DNA of 64,000 nucleotides, from assembly GCA_964034945.1 (NCBI GenBank), contig OZ035961.1, forward strand, positions 12,479,501 through 12,543,500. The letters run 5' to 3'. The DNA is from Chrysopilus asiliformis. Its lineage: Eukaryota > Arthropoda > Insecta > Diptera > Rhagionidae. The notes under the pieces were generated by a model that saw nothing but the letters and a program-made list of their open reading frames with translations, did no database searches and was not told the origin of the DNA. The translations under genes and the position numbers were made by a program. Positions 36,696-48,659 of the stretch are shown piece by piece; position 1 is the first letter of the stretch, and every line of letters starts with the position of its first letter.

Positions 36696-37478
36696 CAGTG
36701 TTGTGCCGCGTAGTCTACGTGATGTAGACTACACCATTGTCTACGCGTAGACTATTACTGTAGACAATGGTATATTCTCTACGCGTAGACAATGTAGACA
36801 ATTAATAAAATAAAGGATAGCTGATTTAGTTTTAAAATCTCATTTTCTTCAATTAATTTTAACATAAAAAAGCACAATTTCCAGGAAGCAATCGCCAAAT
36901 GCTGTACATGAGAACTCGGCGCAAACTTTAATGGCAATTCTAATTCTATGCATGCAATCTAAGCGGATTTTTTTTAATTTTTGCACTACAGGCAAAAAGC
37001 GGAGTATTTGTTGTTGGCCTTGATTAAATCAAAGCACAGCTCTTTAAATGCTTTGTTTTTAACCCTTCCTGCCATATTTAAAAAAAAACACGATTTCACT
37101 GTGGTCACGTACTCACTGCATAAAACCATAGGAAATGAGGTTAGATTGATTTCCATACAAGCGAAAAATACAATAAAGGCACGGCGCTGGTTTCGCTGAG
37201 GAGCACAGTTAGCGAGTTTTCATATAAATTTAACTCTTTAGGGACACCAGCGCCTCGCTATTTCTTGTAATTGGCCATTTCCTATATAGTATAGTATTAG
37301 ATATATGACTCACTGATGACTTTGTTTTGACAGATATGAGAAAGTCTATATTGTCTACGCAAAGTCGACATTGTCTACGACGCCAATGTCTACATTGTCT
37401 ACCCCAAATCTATTGTCTACACTATTGTCTACACTGAAGTGTAGACAATTAAAGTCTACGCGTAGAGGAACAACACTG
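36696..37478. mobile_element. 783-bp hAT-type non-autonomous element with 8-bp duplication
   Basis: Ends CAGTGTTGTGCC and, reversed, CAGTGTTGTTCC are flanked by an exact 8-bp duplication CTTAAAAC (36688-36695 and 37479-37486). Sub-terminal zones are packed with TGTCTAC/GTAGACA copies, the usual transposase-binding pattern of hAT elements. The middle (about 36820-37320) has one open stretch (36981-37199) that I do not recognise as transposase. It is probably recent, because the duplication is intact. Confidence 0.9.
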
Positions 37479-37562
37479 CTTAAAACTGCGATGCATGGTA
37501 ATATTCCTTAAGAGAATGCGCCGAAAGCACACTTTTTTTATGCTTTTAAACTTTTTCAAAAG

Positions 37563-37800
37563 CAGGGCGGCAATCATGTATTCCGGTGCGTCTCTGACTT
37601 TCGACTTCGACGCAGCTTTTAACTCTTGACTTCGTCATATCATCCGCTTCAAATTTCCTGGCGTGACAGTCAGAATCACGTTTGGATTCATAGTGACGAT
37701 TCCGAGAAATTTCAAACTGCAGATATGGCAAAGTCAAGAGTTAAAAGCTGCGTCGAAGTCGAAAGACAGAGACGCGTCGGAATACATGATTGGTGCCCAG
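37563..37800. mobile_element. 238-bp hairpin MITE, copy 2
   Basis: The same family and length as 34352-34589: CAGGGCGGCAATCATGTATT at the left and CATGATTGGTGCCCAG at the right, with arms differing by scattered substitutions. It lies 85 bases right of the hAT element. Confidence 0.75.
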
Positions 37801-39053
37801 ATTTTGTTCTGAAAACTGAAATTATTTGGATCTGTGGGAGACTGAAAACTTCATTAAAGATTTATTAATTTTCATTTTTATTTATTAAATCAAATTAATC
37901 AAAACAATCTTTAAGTAATATTTCTGAATTAATTTCGTTAAAAAATTCCATACACCAAACATAAAATTTAACGATTCGAAAAAGTTCATAGATACTTCCA
38001 AAAGATTTGAAAGAGACGAAAATAACATTAAAGGTATTAAAAGAAATTGAAAACATAAAGAATTTAATTTTAATAACTAAAACCTAAATAAAATTAAAAG
38101 AACAACAATTTATGAATTAAACATAAAAGAATGAAAAAAAAAATTATATAACAACAAAAAACAATATTAGCAGTTAGGTAATTAAAAAAATTATAAAGAA
38201 AATATATATATAGGAAAAAAACAACTAATAAGAAATTATATATATTTCAAGAGTCAAAAAGAAACATTAAAGAAGCAAAAAATTAAAAATATTAAGGGAA
38301 AACGCAAAAAAAAAACATATTTTAATATTTTGTATAGAATTTTATTATTTTTGTGTAAGAGAGATTAAAAGAAGAAAATTTAAACAAAAAAACTAAATTA
38401 AAATTTAAAAACAACAGTAATAAATTGAAAATTAATAACAATAACACACTAAATAAGCAGATACCGGAAAATTAAAGGAAAAAAAACGATAAATGAGAGA
38501 AAAATTCAAAAATTGAAAACTTTTTTATATGTAAATGTGATTGTCTAGCGAAAATGTTAATTTTTTAGTGTCGTTTTCTTTTAAAACAATAAAATTAAAA
38601 CATGGTAAAAGAAGCATTTTAAAAAAGAAGTGAAAGTTTTATAGGAATCTTGAGAAATTAATTATATTATTGAAATTGATGAAAGAATTTGTTAAATTTA
38701 AATGTTTTTTATGTTTGACGTTTTATTTATTTACTTGTTTGCGTTTTTTAATTGTTTTTTTTTTTAATTTTTTTATTTTAGATTTTTTGATTTTTTCTTA
38801 ATTTAAAGAGAGGTTGTTTTTAAGTTATTTGAGATTTTTGACAAAAAACGTCGGTTTTATTTATAGAATAACAAATTGCTGCAAAAGGTTGGAAAAAATA
38901 CGAAAAAAATAAAATGCACTTGATTAATTTTAAAGTATTAAAAAATCACAGAATTCTGTTTTTAGAAGTAGAATTTGAAAGTAAAAGGGCGAAAAAAAGA
39001 AAAAAAAATCAAGAAGCAATAGTAAATAAATATTTAAAGTTGCGAAATCAATC

Positions 39054-39711
39054 TAAAGCCTCATTTACATAACTGTATAACCAATACTTCGTCAATTTGT
39101 ACCATTGTTTTGGCTGCATTTACGCTAAGATAAGACTTGGCTACTTTTACTGCGCAGTATGACGGAAAACTGCAAAAAAAACTGCACAGCTTTTGAAGCA
39201 GCCACAGTATTTTCAAATGCTTCACAACCTAAAAAATAGCTACGTTTGGTCTCTAAAACTGAAAAGTAGACGCTGCTAGAAAAAGTTTCACCTGGTTAAA
39301 ACTTTTGCGGCGCAACTTTGTAAGAACCAAGAGCTCCAGAAGAAATTGATACTTTGAACCGGTTTTTTCAAATTTCATTTCTAAATTTATTTCAGTTCAA
39401 AGCAAAGACGATGAAATTGGAAGAAATGTCTATGGTTTAGTGTCCAGGGTTTTATTCAACAAATTCGTTTGGTCAGACGGCGATGGCGTTTTCTCCTCAC
39501 CAACGATGTGAGGGACGAACAACCTGATGCTATCAACGAAATACTATTTTTCAAATATGTAAAAAAAACTAAAAAAATACATTTTCCAGCGCAAACAAAT
39601 CAAACAGTTGAACAAAACTGCGAATCTGTGCTGCGAAGCAACAAAAACGCACAGTTTGTGTGACATCTAATCTTTATACCGGACATTAGCAGTAGTGTAA
39701 ATGAGGCTTTA
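39054..39711. mobile_element. 658-bp element with TAAAGCCTCATTTACA ends
   Basis: TIR TAAAGCCTCATTTACA is at both ends, diverging to TAACTG (left) and CTACTG (right, reversed). The interior (39395-39663) is less AT-rich and holds a short open stretch (39469-39663) that I cannot assign. It interrupts the A-rich region. Confidence 0.65.
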
Positions 39712-40999
39712 CAGGTAAATTCACGGAATTTGGTTCGATCGGGAAAAATACCGATGGTGATTCAACATTGAAAGGAATTTTCATAAAAATTGAAAAAAAA
39801 ACTCTAGAAAACACCAAACTTAAAAAAATTAGTTCTAGAGTCTGATCTAAATTTTTTGACCGCGGTTTCTGTGATTCAAAAATCTGAATGTTTAGTCAGC
39901 GGTTCTTTGAATTTACGAACATCAACCCTAAAACTTGGTAGCATTTACTTTCAAATTCAGAACTGAGTTTAGGTCATCTCAAAAATATTCAATTAAAACC
40001 TGAGGTGACTAGGAAAATGCAAATCAACCACAAAATAATGAAACTATAGTGAGAAAATTTGTAAAAAAAAACACACACGCATTCACGCATTTATACTCAA
40101 ATATTGTAAACACAAAATTAATTAATTTAATTATAGTTTAAAAATTTACGAAAAAAACAGCATAAGTATGAAATAACCAATCATAAACTTGAAATAATAA
40201 TAAAAGAAAGAAAAAAAAGTCTACTACTACTAGTTTCATCACCAAATATTTTTGTATGAATTATTTTACCAATTGTTACCTCATTATCAATTAAAAAATT
40301 TAAATAAAATGAAAATATTTAAATAAAAAAATTATAATGAAATGAAATAAAACTTTAAAGAAAAATACCTAAAATCATGATGATATAAAATGAGAATAAA
40401 AAAATAAATAAAACATCTATGACTTAATTTAAAAAACCAAATTGCAAAAAACAAAAGCAAAGACGAAACGAAAAGTGAATAAAAACTATTAATTTAAAGA
40501 GAAAATCACGCATACACAACAAGTGAAATAAATTTAAAAAAAAAGCAAAACTGATTAAATAAACAGGACAATTAAATTAAAAGAAAAAAAGAATAATAAT
40601 AAATACGAAATAAAGTTTTCAAAAATGAATGCAAGTAGTAGTTTATGAAATTTCATTTAAATCGTTATTAAAAACTTATTTTTTGTTATTAAATAAATAT
40701 TTTTTTATTAAAAAAAAACAAACACCATTTGCATAAAAATCTAAATAATATATCTTATTATTTAAATTTTAAAATTTATTTATTACTGTCGTTAAAATCC
40801 CTTCAAATCCCTTTTGTTGTTTCACAGGTTGAAATTATAGGTGAGTTTTAAGTGAGTTTTATGTGAATTTCTAAAGAAAAAAAGATTGGTGAAGACTCTT
40901 ATGGGAAAATAGAAAATTTTGTGAAATTTTTCAGCATTCCCTGTATTATAATTGAAAATTCAAATTTCAAACTTAAAGAAATGTTACGGCTTCGTTCGA

Positions 41000-43850
41000 G
41001 AAAAACACGTCAAAGCTAAATCAATTTTCTTTTTTGTGTTTGACCCGAATTTTCAGGGCTGCAAATTTTTCATCTTAATTATCAGTATTTGTGAAAAAGA
41101 AAAAGATAAAAGGTAAGCATAAAGGTAAAAGTTATCAAATACTAGTACAGCAAAACATGTATAAGCCTGAAACCTATTTTTGTTGTCTTACAAAGTTTGA
41201 TAAAAAAAAATTATCAAATTGACAAATGGATTTTATTAAGTCAAACGGGTAATTTTTATTTAATAAAGCATTTATCCATTTGATAAAAACATTTTTTCTG
41301 AACTGAGTTTGTAAAAAACTTTGTTGATTAGATCAAAACAATTTTATTAATATTTAACAGAATTTTTATCAATCTGATAAAGTTTTTAGCTAGGTGTAAA
41401 AGAAGTAAGCCGGAAATCTGTGTAAGCTGAATAGATTTCCTGGTCCCGAGCGAGTCCGGCTTATACAGGTTTCACTGCTCCTTAAAGATAATCGTATCTA
41501 AAAAACAGAGAAAAAAAGAAAATGTATCTTCAGATAAAAATAACGAGCAATAAAGCCTCGACTATCCGAGCCAGCCAGAGATGCTTCAACTAGGTTAACT
41601 GAAAACTCGGGTAATACAGATTATCATGACAGGGGCTCGATTAATTCTGGCTCTACTATAATTTAATTTGACTTCAAACAAAGCAAATTTCATGAAAATA
41701 AGTGACTAGAAAAGGGTTTCTCCCAGATTTTCCAGAGATTTTTTTTGCTGACGAAAATTTTGTGGGAAATTTGTTTTGAAAAACTCCGATATTTTCTTTA
41801 CATTTTGACATAAAAATTGTGCAATTATCACAAACCATTCACGAATTATAATTTTCAGACAAAAATAACTGTTGGAAAATCGAAAAATTCAATTAAAGTT
41901 TTTCCGGAAAACTTGCAGACCAAAATTTTTTTAATAATTTCACTTTTATTGATATAATTTAAAACCCTAATATCAATGTATTTAATTGTCTCCACCTCTT
42001 AGGATTTTCATGTTTTTTGCCTTTCCTGCAGCCCTAATTTATTCAAATTCTCTATCTTTCTCTATCTAATACGAAATTTCAGGAAAATCAGGGATGCCCA
42101 TGTGAAATTACTTTCGGAATTATTCACTTTTTCAACAATTAAAAAAAAAATTTAAAATACATTTGTAGGGGGTGAGACGAAGACACCCAAGTAAAATGAA
42201 CAAATCAAATCAAACTTTTTTTGAGGCCCAAAATACTAAAATGAAATACAAAGTCTCTACATTTTAAGCAAGGAAAATAAGCTTTTATAAAAATCAAATA
42301 AAATATCCTGACGAATACGCAAAACTAGGGGAAAACCTAAAAGACTTTCCACAATATTTGTACAATGGATACAATGACACAAAACCGCTCAACTAATTCC
42401 CTGCTGGATAATTGCTCGCTAGTATTTCAAAGGAATAAATATGGCTTAAATATATTGGATTGTTATGCATATTAGACTATTATCTCTGATAATACTTGAG
42501 TTGGGTTGGATCAAACAAAGCTCGCTATAATTTTTTGGAAGAGTTAACAATATAGAATTAGATTATGGATTTGGCATACAAATATGCAATTGTTTTCGAA
42601 ACTTGAAAACAAATATTTATCCATTTCCATTTATTATATCAGCTCACGGGATTAGTGATGAGTTTCCCGAGCTAATCACAAACCGAATCTAATTTCAAAA
42701 CAATTATATTATTCATTAATAATAAGCTAACTAAATCCTGTTGATTATGCTTTTTTAAGTGGTTGCGATTAAATTATTGAAAATTTTCAATATATTTATT
42801 AAAACAAAATTGTTGCGTGCAAAATTGTTGTTACGTAATCTAAAATTGAATTTTTTAAATCAACAAAATTTATATAAAAAAATCTTTTAATTCGAAGTAA
42901 TCATGTTATGTAATTCAAGTTTAAAGTATTCTTATTCTACTCAAAAAACATATCTCCATTCGTAGAAGTTTCCCACATTGAAGAATTTAATTAAAAGCTT
43001 TAAATTACAATCCGTGAAATTTCATGTAATCATAAAAAGTCAAGATTAAAAAGCAAAATACGCTAAGAAATTGTTCACAACTCCTAAAAAATCATTCAGA
43101 CATGAAACTATTTTATGATTCTACAATTTTCGAAAGATTTTTTACAAAATCCAATTTTTGCGCTTTTCACAATACAATTATTTAATTATTCACCGCAAAA
43201 ACAAATCCAGCAATTGTACACAAGTCAGCTTCCAGCTACCATAAAAATTATGACCCACAGTATTAACCATCAATTAAAATCATCTTTGGGAACCTTGAAT
43301 TATTTTGGGTGTTCAAAGCATGAAAAAGACCATAATAATGGCTACAATTGAATAGTTATATGATTTGGAGTACACGAAGTAATAAACATTTTAAAGGCAT
43401 GACTGCTGATTTGTTTTTGATGAACCACCTGAAGATTCAGTGAGACAATACCACCTTGAACTTGAAAGGTTCTTGACTGGGGATTTCGTTGTTGTAGGAT
43501 GGTAATCTTTACTTTTTTAATGAATCATTTGTCAATGATGGGCGGTTGTCTTTTCGGTTAAATTTTTATGATTCAGATCTCAACAGAGATGTTTTTAGAA
43601 TTTCAAATTGAAAAAAATGTTTTTTTGCACTGTATACGTTTTTTGGTAAAAACATTTAAAACAAAAATAATTAGTCATTAAATTTTCGAAACTTTTAGCG
43701 AAAAGATAAAGATATTATGATTTGAAAACTCTGACAGCCTCAAAGACTTCCTTATATTGTGTGGAAATTAAAGAAGCGAAAAGCAATTTTAAAAATCAAT
43801 CGAGATAATGCTAAAAAACAGAAAAAAAAACTTTTTTTTAAGCAAGCAGA
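41000..43850 (+). other. AT-rich intergenic sequence, nothing recognised
   Basis: No coding signal, inverted-repeat element or known repeat was recognised. Open frames are short and low-complexity. Confidence 0.5.
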
Positions 43851-44119
43851 TCAATCATATTTCTAGCAACATTGCAGCAACATAAAATGTTGCCAACTTG
43901 CCACGATCGTCAGATCCATGGTTGTGTTTAACAACATCCCATGATTTCCCATACGACTTTTCTACCATTTTACTCCCCTTCTCCGTAAAGTGTTACCACT
44001 GTGTTGGCATTTGAAGTCCAACGGCCTGGAACGGAAAATAAATTTCATCTCACATTTTGCTTGCATCTCAACAGCGACCTTCAGGTAAAAATTACATCAC
44101 AAACTTATGAAGTCTTACC

Positions 44120-44335
44120 TCTCACCTTTGTTGCACCCACGGCGGTGAACATGTGATAATCAAAGAATGTGTTATCGCACCACACCACCAGATCAAGTTT
44201 GCTGAACCAGCGAAAACGATCCCCCATCCGAATACATGTGAAACAGTGCGCGTCTCGCTTTTTGACGATCACTTGGCGTGATCTCAAGCGTGTCCGAGAG
44301 ATATTCAAACCGCCATTCTTACTTGACTGATGGCT
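44120..44335 (-). CDS. Possible minus-strand exon of an unrecognised gene
   Basis: On the minus strand an open stretch follows an AG (CCATCAG) and reads KNGGLNISRTRLRSRQVIVK, KRDAHCFTCIRMGDRFRWFS, KLDLVVWCDNTFFDYHMFTA and VGATK. It then meets a good donor (AAAG|GTGAGA, at about 44119). Codon use is balanced and the block is much less AT-rich than its neighbours. A second acceptor downstream (TTCCGTTCCAG, about 44030) would add AVGLQMPTQW and a stop. There is no in-frame ATG at the start and I recognise no family. It could instead be a transposon or retrocopy fragment. Confidence 0.3.
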
Positions 44336-44899
44336 AAAATTTTACGGATGTTCCGATATCATCAACAACGCGAAAAATTCACCATTCATTGGCCAAAATG
44401 ACAAAATACATGTGTTGATCTTGAAAAGAGGTGTTTTGTTCCTCTGGTGGGTATTTTTCTTTGGGTTTACGACATTATTATCCGTTCTAAAGGTTAATGG
44501 GTTCCGTCACTCTGTAATTTCACGTTTAACATTTTTCGACTTAAGGTCAATACAGGTCTTGAATAAAGATACCATTATTTTCATTAAATGGAGAGATTGC
44601 AGGAAGATCAACTTTTTTATGTTTTCTTGACTTCTTGGCCGAGTCAAGATCACCATTGTGTGCTAATAATCAAGTTTTGTTTTAAATCCTGGCCTATTCA
44701 ATTCTATACGATAATTTAAAAATACATTTTTCTTTTCGCTTGACAGTCATTTGATGAATTTTTGCTTAAATTCATAAATATTTATAGGAAAATTAATAAA
44801 ACATTCTTACTTTCCAATAATTCAAAATATTAAATAAGAGTTGGACATTTCCTAGATCTCACATGCAAATTCAAATGCAGTGATCGTAAAAATTTTTTA

Positions 44900-45569
44900 G
44901 GAGCTGTCCATAAAATACATAACACTCGAAGGGGGAGAGGTCTGCAATATTGTTTGACGGTAGTACTAAATTGAAAACAAACAAAAAATCGTGAAAAATC
45001 GCAACAATAGGGGAAAAACGAGAGCCAAAATTAGCGTTACTATTTAGTTTGATTTCCGCATGTCCGTTCGTCTGTCTGTCCGTGAACACCATAACTTTCG
45101 AAAATATTGAGCTAGAGACGTGAAATTTTGTATTAAGTTCTTGAACGGGCAAAATTGGACCATTCCTTACCCTCCCCGATACAAACGAAACAGTTTTTTG
45201 CAGTTTTCTCGAAAACGTTGAGACATTTTGAAAAATTTAAGAAGGCAAAATGTGCTTAGAATATGATTTTACATAACCGTTCGATACATAAAAATCCAAT
45301 CGGACCACTCCTTTCCCCCTCTCCTATACAAATGGATTTTTTTTTAAATAAACATTTTGTCTGTCATCAAATAGAGTATTTGACGATTGGACCCTGGCAA
45401 TTGTAGCTTTTCTTATGTTTTGTATGGAGTGTACATCTTTTTATATTGCGGCAGATTTGTTTTTTCATACTCGCATTCCCCCCACCCCTTTCCTTTCCCT
45501 ACCCCAACCACTTTCTGTGAAACGTCATACCGCCACCTTCTGTATGCATGACGTATTTTATGAGCAGCC
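44900..45569. mobile_element. CTGTCCAT-type MITE split by a mini-me-like element
   Basis: Left end GGAGCTGTCCATAAAATACA (44900) pairs with right end TGACGTATTTTATGAGCAGC (ends about 45569). Between them lies the GTCY-bearing repeat 45030-45430. The MITE is therefore the older host. Confidence 0.55.
45030..45430 (+). mobile_element. Mini-me-like element, copy inside a MITE
   Basis: It carries GCATGTCCGTTCGTCTGTCT, then GAGCTAGAGACGTGAAATTT, ACGGGCAAAATTGGACCATT, CTCGAAAACG, TCCTTTCCCCC and TAGCTTTTCTTATGTTT, in the order of the copies at 7235 and 55020. The 5' TATACCC block is missing. Confidence 0.6.
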
Positions 45570-45586
45570 AAGTCGAGAATATCTGA

Positions 45587-46930
45587 AACATAATTCGATT
45601 AATCGTGCGACATAAAGGTAATGAACCCAAATGTTTTGAACTACTTGAAGGTCGAGAACTGTTCGTAGCTCGTTTATTGACGCTACCCGAGTTTATCTAC
45701 AATCCATTTTACGATTTTGCACTTACACCGCGTGAAAATTGCAAACGAAATTGCCTCAGGTCAATGTTCGTATCGTCAAGAAAAATGTTCCCTCTGACGT
45801 TTGTATTTTTACCAACTACTCGAAAGGTGTCATTAAAATCTTCAGTTGCGAAACCAGTTTCTTTAGCCATGAAAATGTGTACGACTTTAACCCATCCAGA
45901 TACAGATCCGAGCATCATCGGCGGTCCACAACATCATGATCCGCAGATTGAAATTGAAAATAAGACGGAAATGACCAAAGAACGTAGAAGTTGAGTGGAC
46001 TTATGAGGATCTTTTGGATATAAGATTAGACGCATTCAAGCATGCACATAAAGTGCAAGAAGATTTTTTTTAGACTGGCATTATAACTTTTGTTCCGTAA
46101 TCAAAGCATTAAAACCGCATACCGAGACCTGATTGGCATACAAAGGTCTGGCAAGGAAATTAATGTGGGAACATTTTGGTCCGTCGAACACAAACTCCGA
46201 GTGATCTCATCACAATACTTTTTGAGTTTGATATCAGAGAAACATCTTCCAGTTGGCGTTCCAACCAAACGAGGTGTATCTGAAATCTTAGTAAAGAATC
46301 CATCAGCCAAAGAGCATCTACGCTCGTAGGAATCTTTTGTTCATGGCAATCACGTAGCATTGTTTGTATTGTTTGAGGGCACACAAGCATCAATCCTAAG
46401 AAAAAAAAATGACCAAAACAAAACAAATAAACAAACAAACACTTAACAGATATTATCAAAACCGAAGTATAACGAATTGGAACTCCTCAGGAGGCCCTTC
46501 AGTTACAAAGAATAACAAATGCATTGACCAAGGCTAAGAAAATATTCTGACCACATAAAATTGAATTATGCTCTTGCCCTTAATCAAAGGTACTCACGAC
46601 AAACGATAGTCATGATTCCTTTTTGCTATTCCTCTTCAAATTCGACACTCATAAATCACTTACATTGCGTTTCGCCCGAAAAATTGAATCTGTTTCGAAT
46701 GGCAGAAATGTCGGTTACGGTTTGAAAATTTCCACTGCCTATAAGAATATTCTTGCCCAATGATTTCTTCTTGAAGACTTCTTAAAATGCGGTCAATCAC
46801 ACACAACCCAACATCATGCGATTATTCAATTAGGAGAGGCTTATAAAAGCACAAAAGGGCCCTCTACATATACGGAAAAAAATGCAAAGAAACTAGAAAT
46901 AGAACAAACCGAAGCTAAAACCGAAAACTA
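45587..46930 (+). pseudogene. Frame-broken intronless pseudogene of an unidentified protein
   Basis: Peptide-like sequence continues across three frames without intron signals. It runs ELLEGRELFVARLLTLPEFI (45605 onward), VNVRIVKKNVPSDVCIFTNY and SKGVIKIFSCETSFF (frame of 45739), then VEWTYEDLLDIRLDAFKHAH (from 45990). It continues with TAYRDLIGIQRSGKEINVGT and SVEHKLRVISSQYFLSLISE (46090-46329), and further decayed pieces such as AYKSTKGPSTYTEKNAKKLE near 46840. At least four frame changes plus stops make it non-functional. Length, about 400 codons, and lack of introns suggest a processed copy. I do not recognise the parent. Confidence 0.6.
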
Positions 46931-47815
46931 AATAACAGAGAAAACAGCTAAACAACGACAAGTGCTAGTAATAACAATAACATATTTAACAACAATAATC
47001 ATGAAAGCATATACAAGTAACATAATAATAAACTTTGAATGCATAAATCATAAACATTACAAATTAGACAACAAACATTGATTGCAAAATCAAAACGGGA
47101 ATTCTCAATTAGACAAGATAAACTTTGGATTAGGAAAGAATTAGGAAATAAAACTTTTCTATTGAGTTGCATTTTTGCAGTTAGATATGAGTAGTTCCTC
47201 ATCAACTGTTGATGAATGTTAATTTTTTTTTACAACATAGGAATAATTTTATGCTGAGATAAACATGCAATTTGGCACTAATTTATTAGAAACATAAAAA
47301 CTTTTTTAAGTAAAAACTCGCCAAGAAAAATATATTTTATAATACTTTTTGATTTTGCAATATGTTGTTTACTCCGAAAAAATAAATAGGAAGATTTACC
47401 TTTATCGAACGGAAAATTCAATTTTTTTTGTAGACCTAAACACCACGAATCCCTCCCTTTCACCGTATCATGTGCTATCGGATGTGCCGCCCCTATTTAT
47501 GTCACTGAACCCAAAATTTTCAAATTTTCTCATATCAGGAAAAAATGTTTGAATCGTCTATAAAAAAAATTCTAGTCTGAAAAACGTGTTTGAAAAATTC
47601 AATAGAAACAAAGAAAACTCAGCAAAAGGTAAGCTGTTATTACACTTTAATGATTTTTTTAAATGTATCAAAAACCCTTAGGGCAAAATATGTAAAAAAT
47701 AAATTAATGTTTTCTCCTTAATGCACTTAAAACTAACGTTACATACATGTCCAACGTAGCAAACCGCCCCGTGGTATTGAAAATTTACCCGCAAAACTTA
47801 CGAAATTTGTTTCTT
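46930..47815 (+). other. AT-rich sequence, nothing recognised
   Basis: A-rich run right after the pseudogene, then AT-rich sequence. No coding or repeat structure was recognised. Confidence 0.4.
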
Positions 47816-48130
47816 TCATTCTCTCTCTCTGCACTACAACCGGTTTCCGGTCTTGGCCTGCCGCAATATCTCTCGCCCGGTCACGTGCCGGTGTCCTCCA
47901 GTTTTGCATCACAATTCTCTTCGCGTCCTGATCGCTTTGCTATCTGAGGTTGGATCTTCCTCGTCGCCTTGTTGTTAATAACCTACCGCAGAAGACTTTC
48001 CGAGCCGGGTCACTTTCACTCATTCGAATGACATGACCAGCCCACCGGAATCTGTTGAGTCTCATGAGCTTGACTACGGGCACGTCCTGATATCTCTCAT
48101 AGACCTCAAAATTTGTCTCAAATAAATAAA
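47815..48130 (-). pseudogene. Non-LTR retrotransposon reverse-transcriptase tail, inverted copy
   Basis: The minus strand reads [40 protein letters not shown] and LLTTRRRGRSNLR, then a stop. Frame-shifted DQDA and QNWR blocks follow, with CGGAAACCGGTTGTAGTG near its 3' end. RW-GHV-RM and GRL-RGR are hallmarks of non-LTR polyprotein C termini. Very similar to 8395-8800 but reaching further upstream. A GA/CT run is again at the 3' end. Confidence 0.7.
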
Positions 48131-48659
48131 ATACGCCACAAGTACTAGATAAAAAAAATCGTTTTCAAAAACTCGTCCATCAAGAGCTTATGTGGGAGTC
48201 AAATCAAGTAGATATATCTATAATAGTACAGAAATGTAAAAAGACAAAATCAAATAACCGAAATATATGTAAATCTTAATAGAAAATTTCTCACGTTATA
48301 GGTAGGTAAGTATAAATCTTTAAACTTTATTATAAATATGTATAAAAATTGCTTTTTTGCTTCCTCAAGACATTTCGAGAATTTCCACTCTAAATTTATT
48401 GCATTTATAAAAAAAAATTTACATATTTTATGACCGAATATATTTTGCCTGCATCATCATGGAACACTCTTAAGTAATCTTTCAGTTGAGCATCGCATTT
48501 AAAAATTTTGGACGAGATTTTTGATTTTTTTTTTTTTTTGGCTATAGAGTGGAGTTTTCCGTAAAGACCGGCAGACTATCATCATTATGACAATCGCCCG
48601 AGAGTTGTCGTTTAATCATTCACGTAAACTAGATTTAAAATACAGGCGTATACCTCGAT

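Larger units (their letters stand above)
32931..41000 (+). other. A-rich, non-coding distal region with inserted MITEs
   Basis: Long blocks (about 34800-36150, 37860-39050 and 39990-40720) are dominated by A on this strand, with long runs of AAAAT, AAATT and AACAA and no credible ORF. Blocks are separated by elements at 34352-34589, 36187-36276, 36696-37478, 37563-37800 and 39054-39711. The strand bias in A is what one sees in long insect 3' UTRs. It could equally be degenerate intergenic sequence. Confidence 0.5.

Noticed and set aside
45900..45994. Treating 45605-45994 as an intact gene
   Set aside because: It starts at GTG, and the protein-like signal leaves this frame in the middle, so it is one frame of a broken copy.
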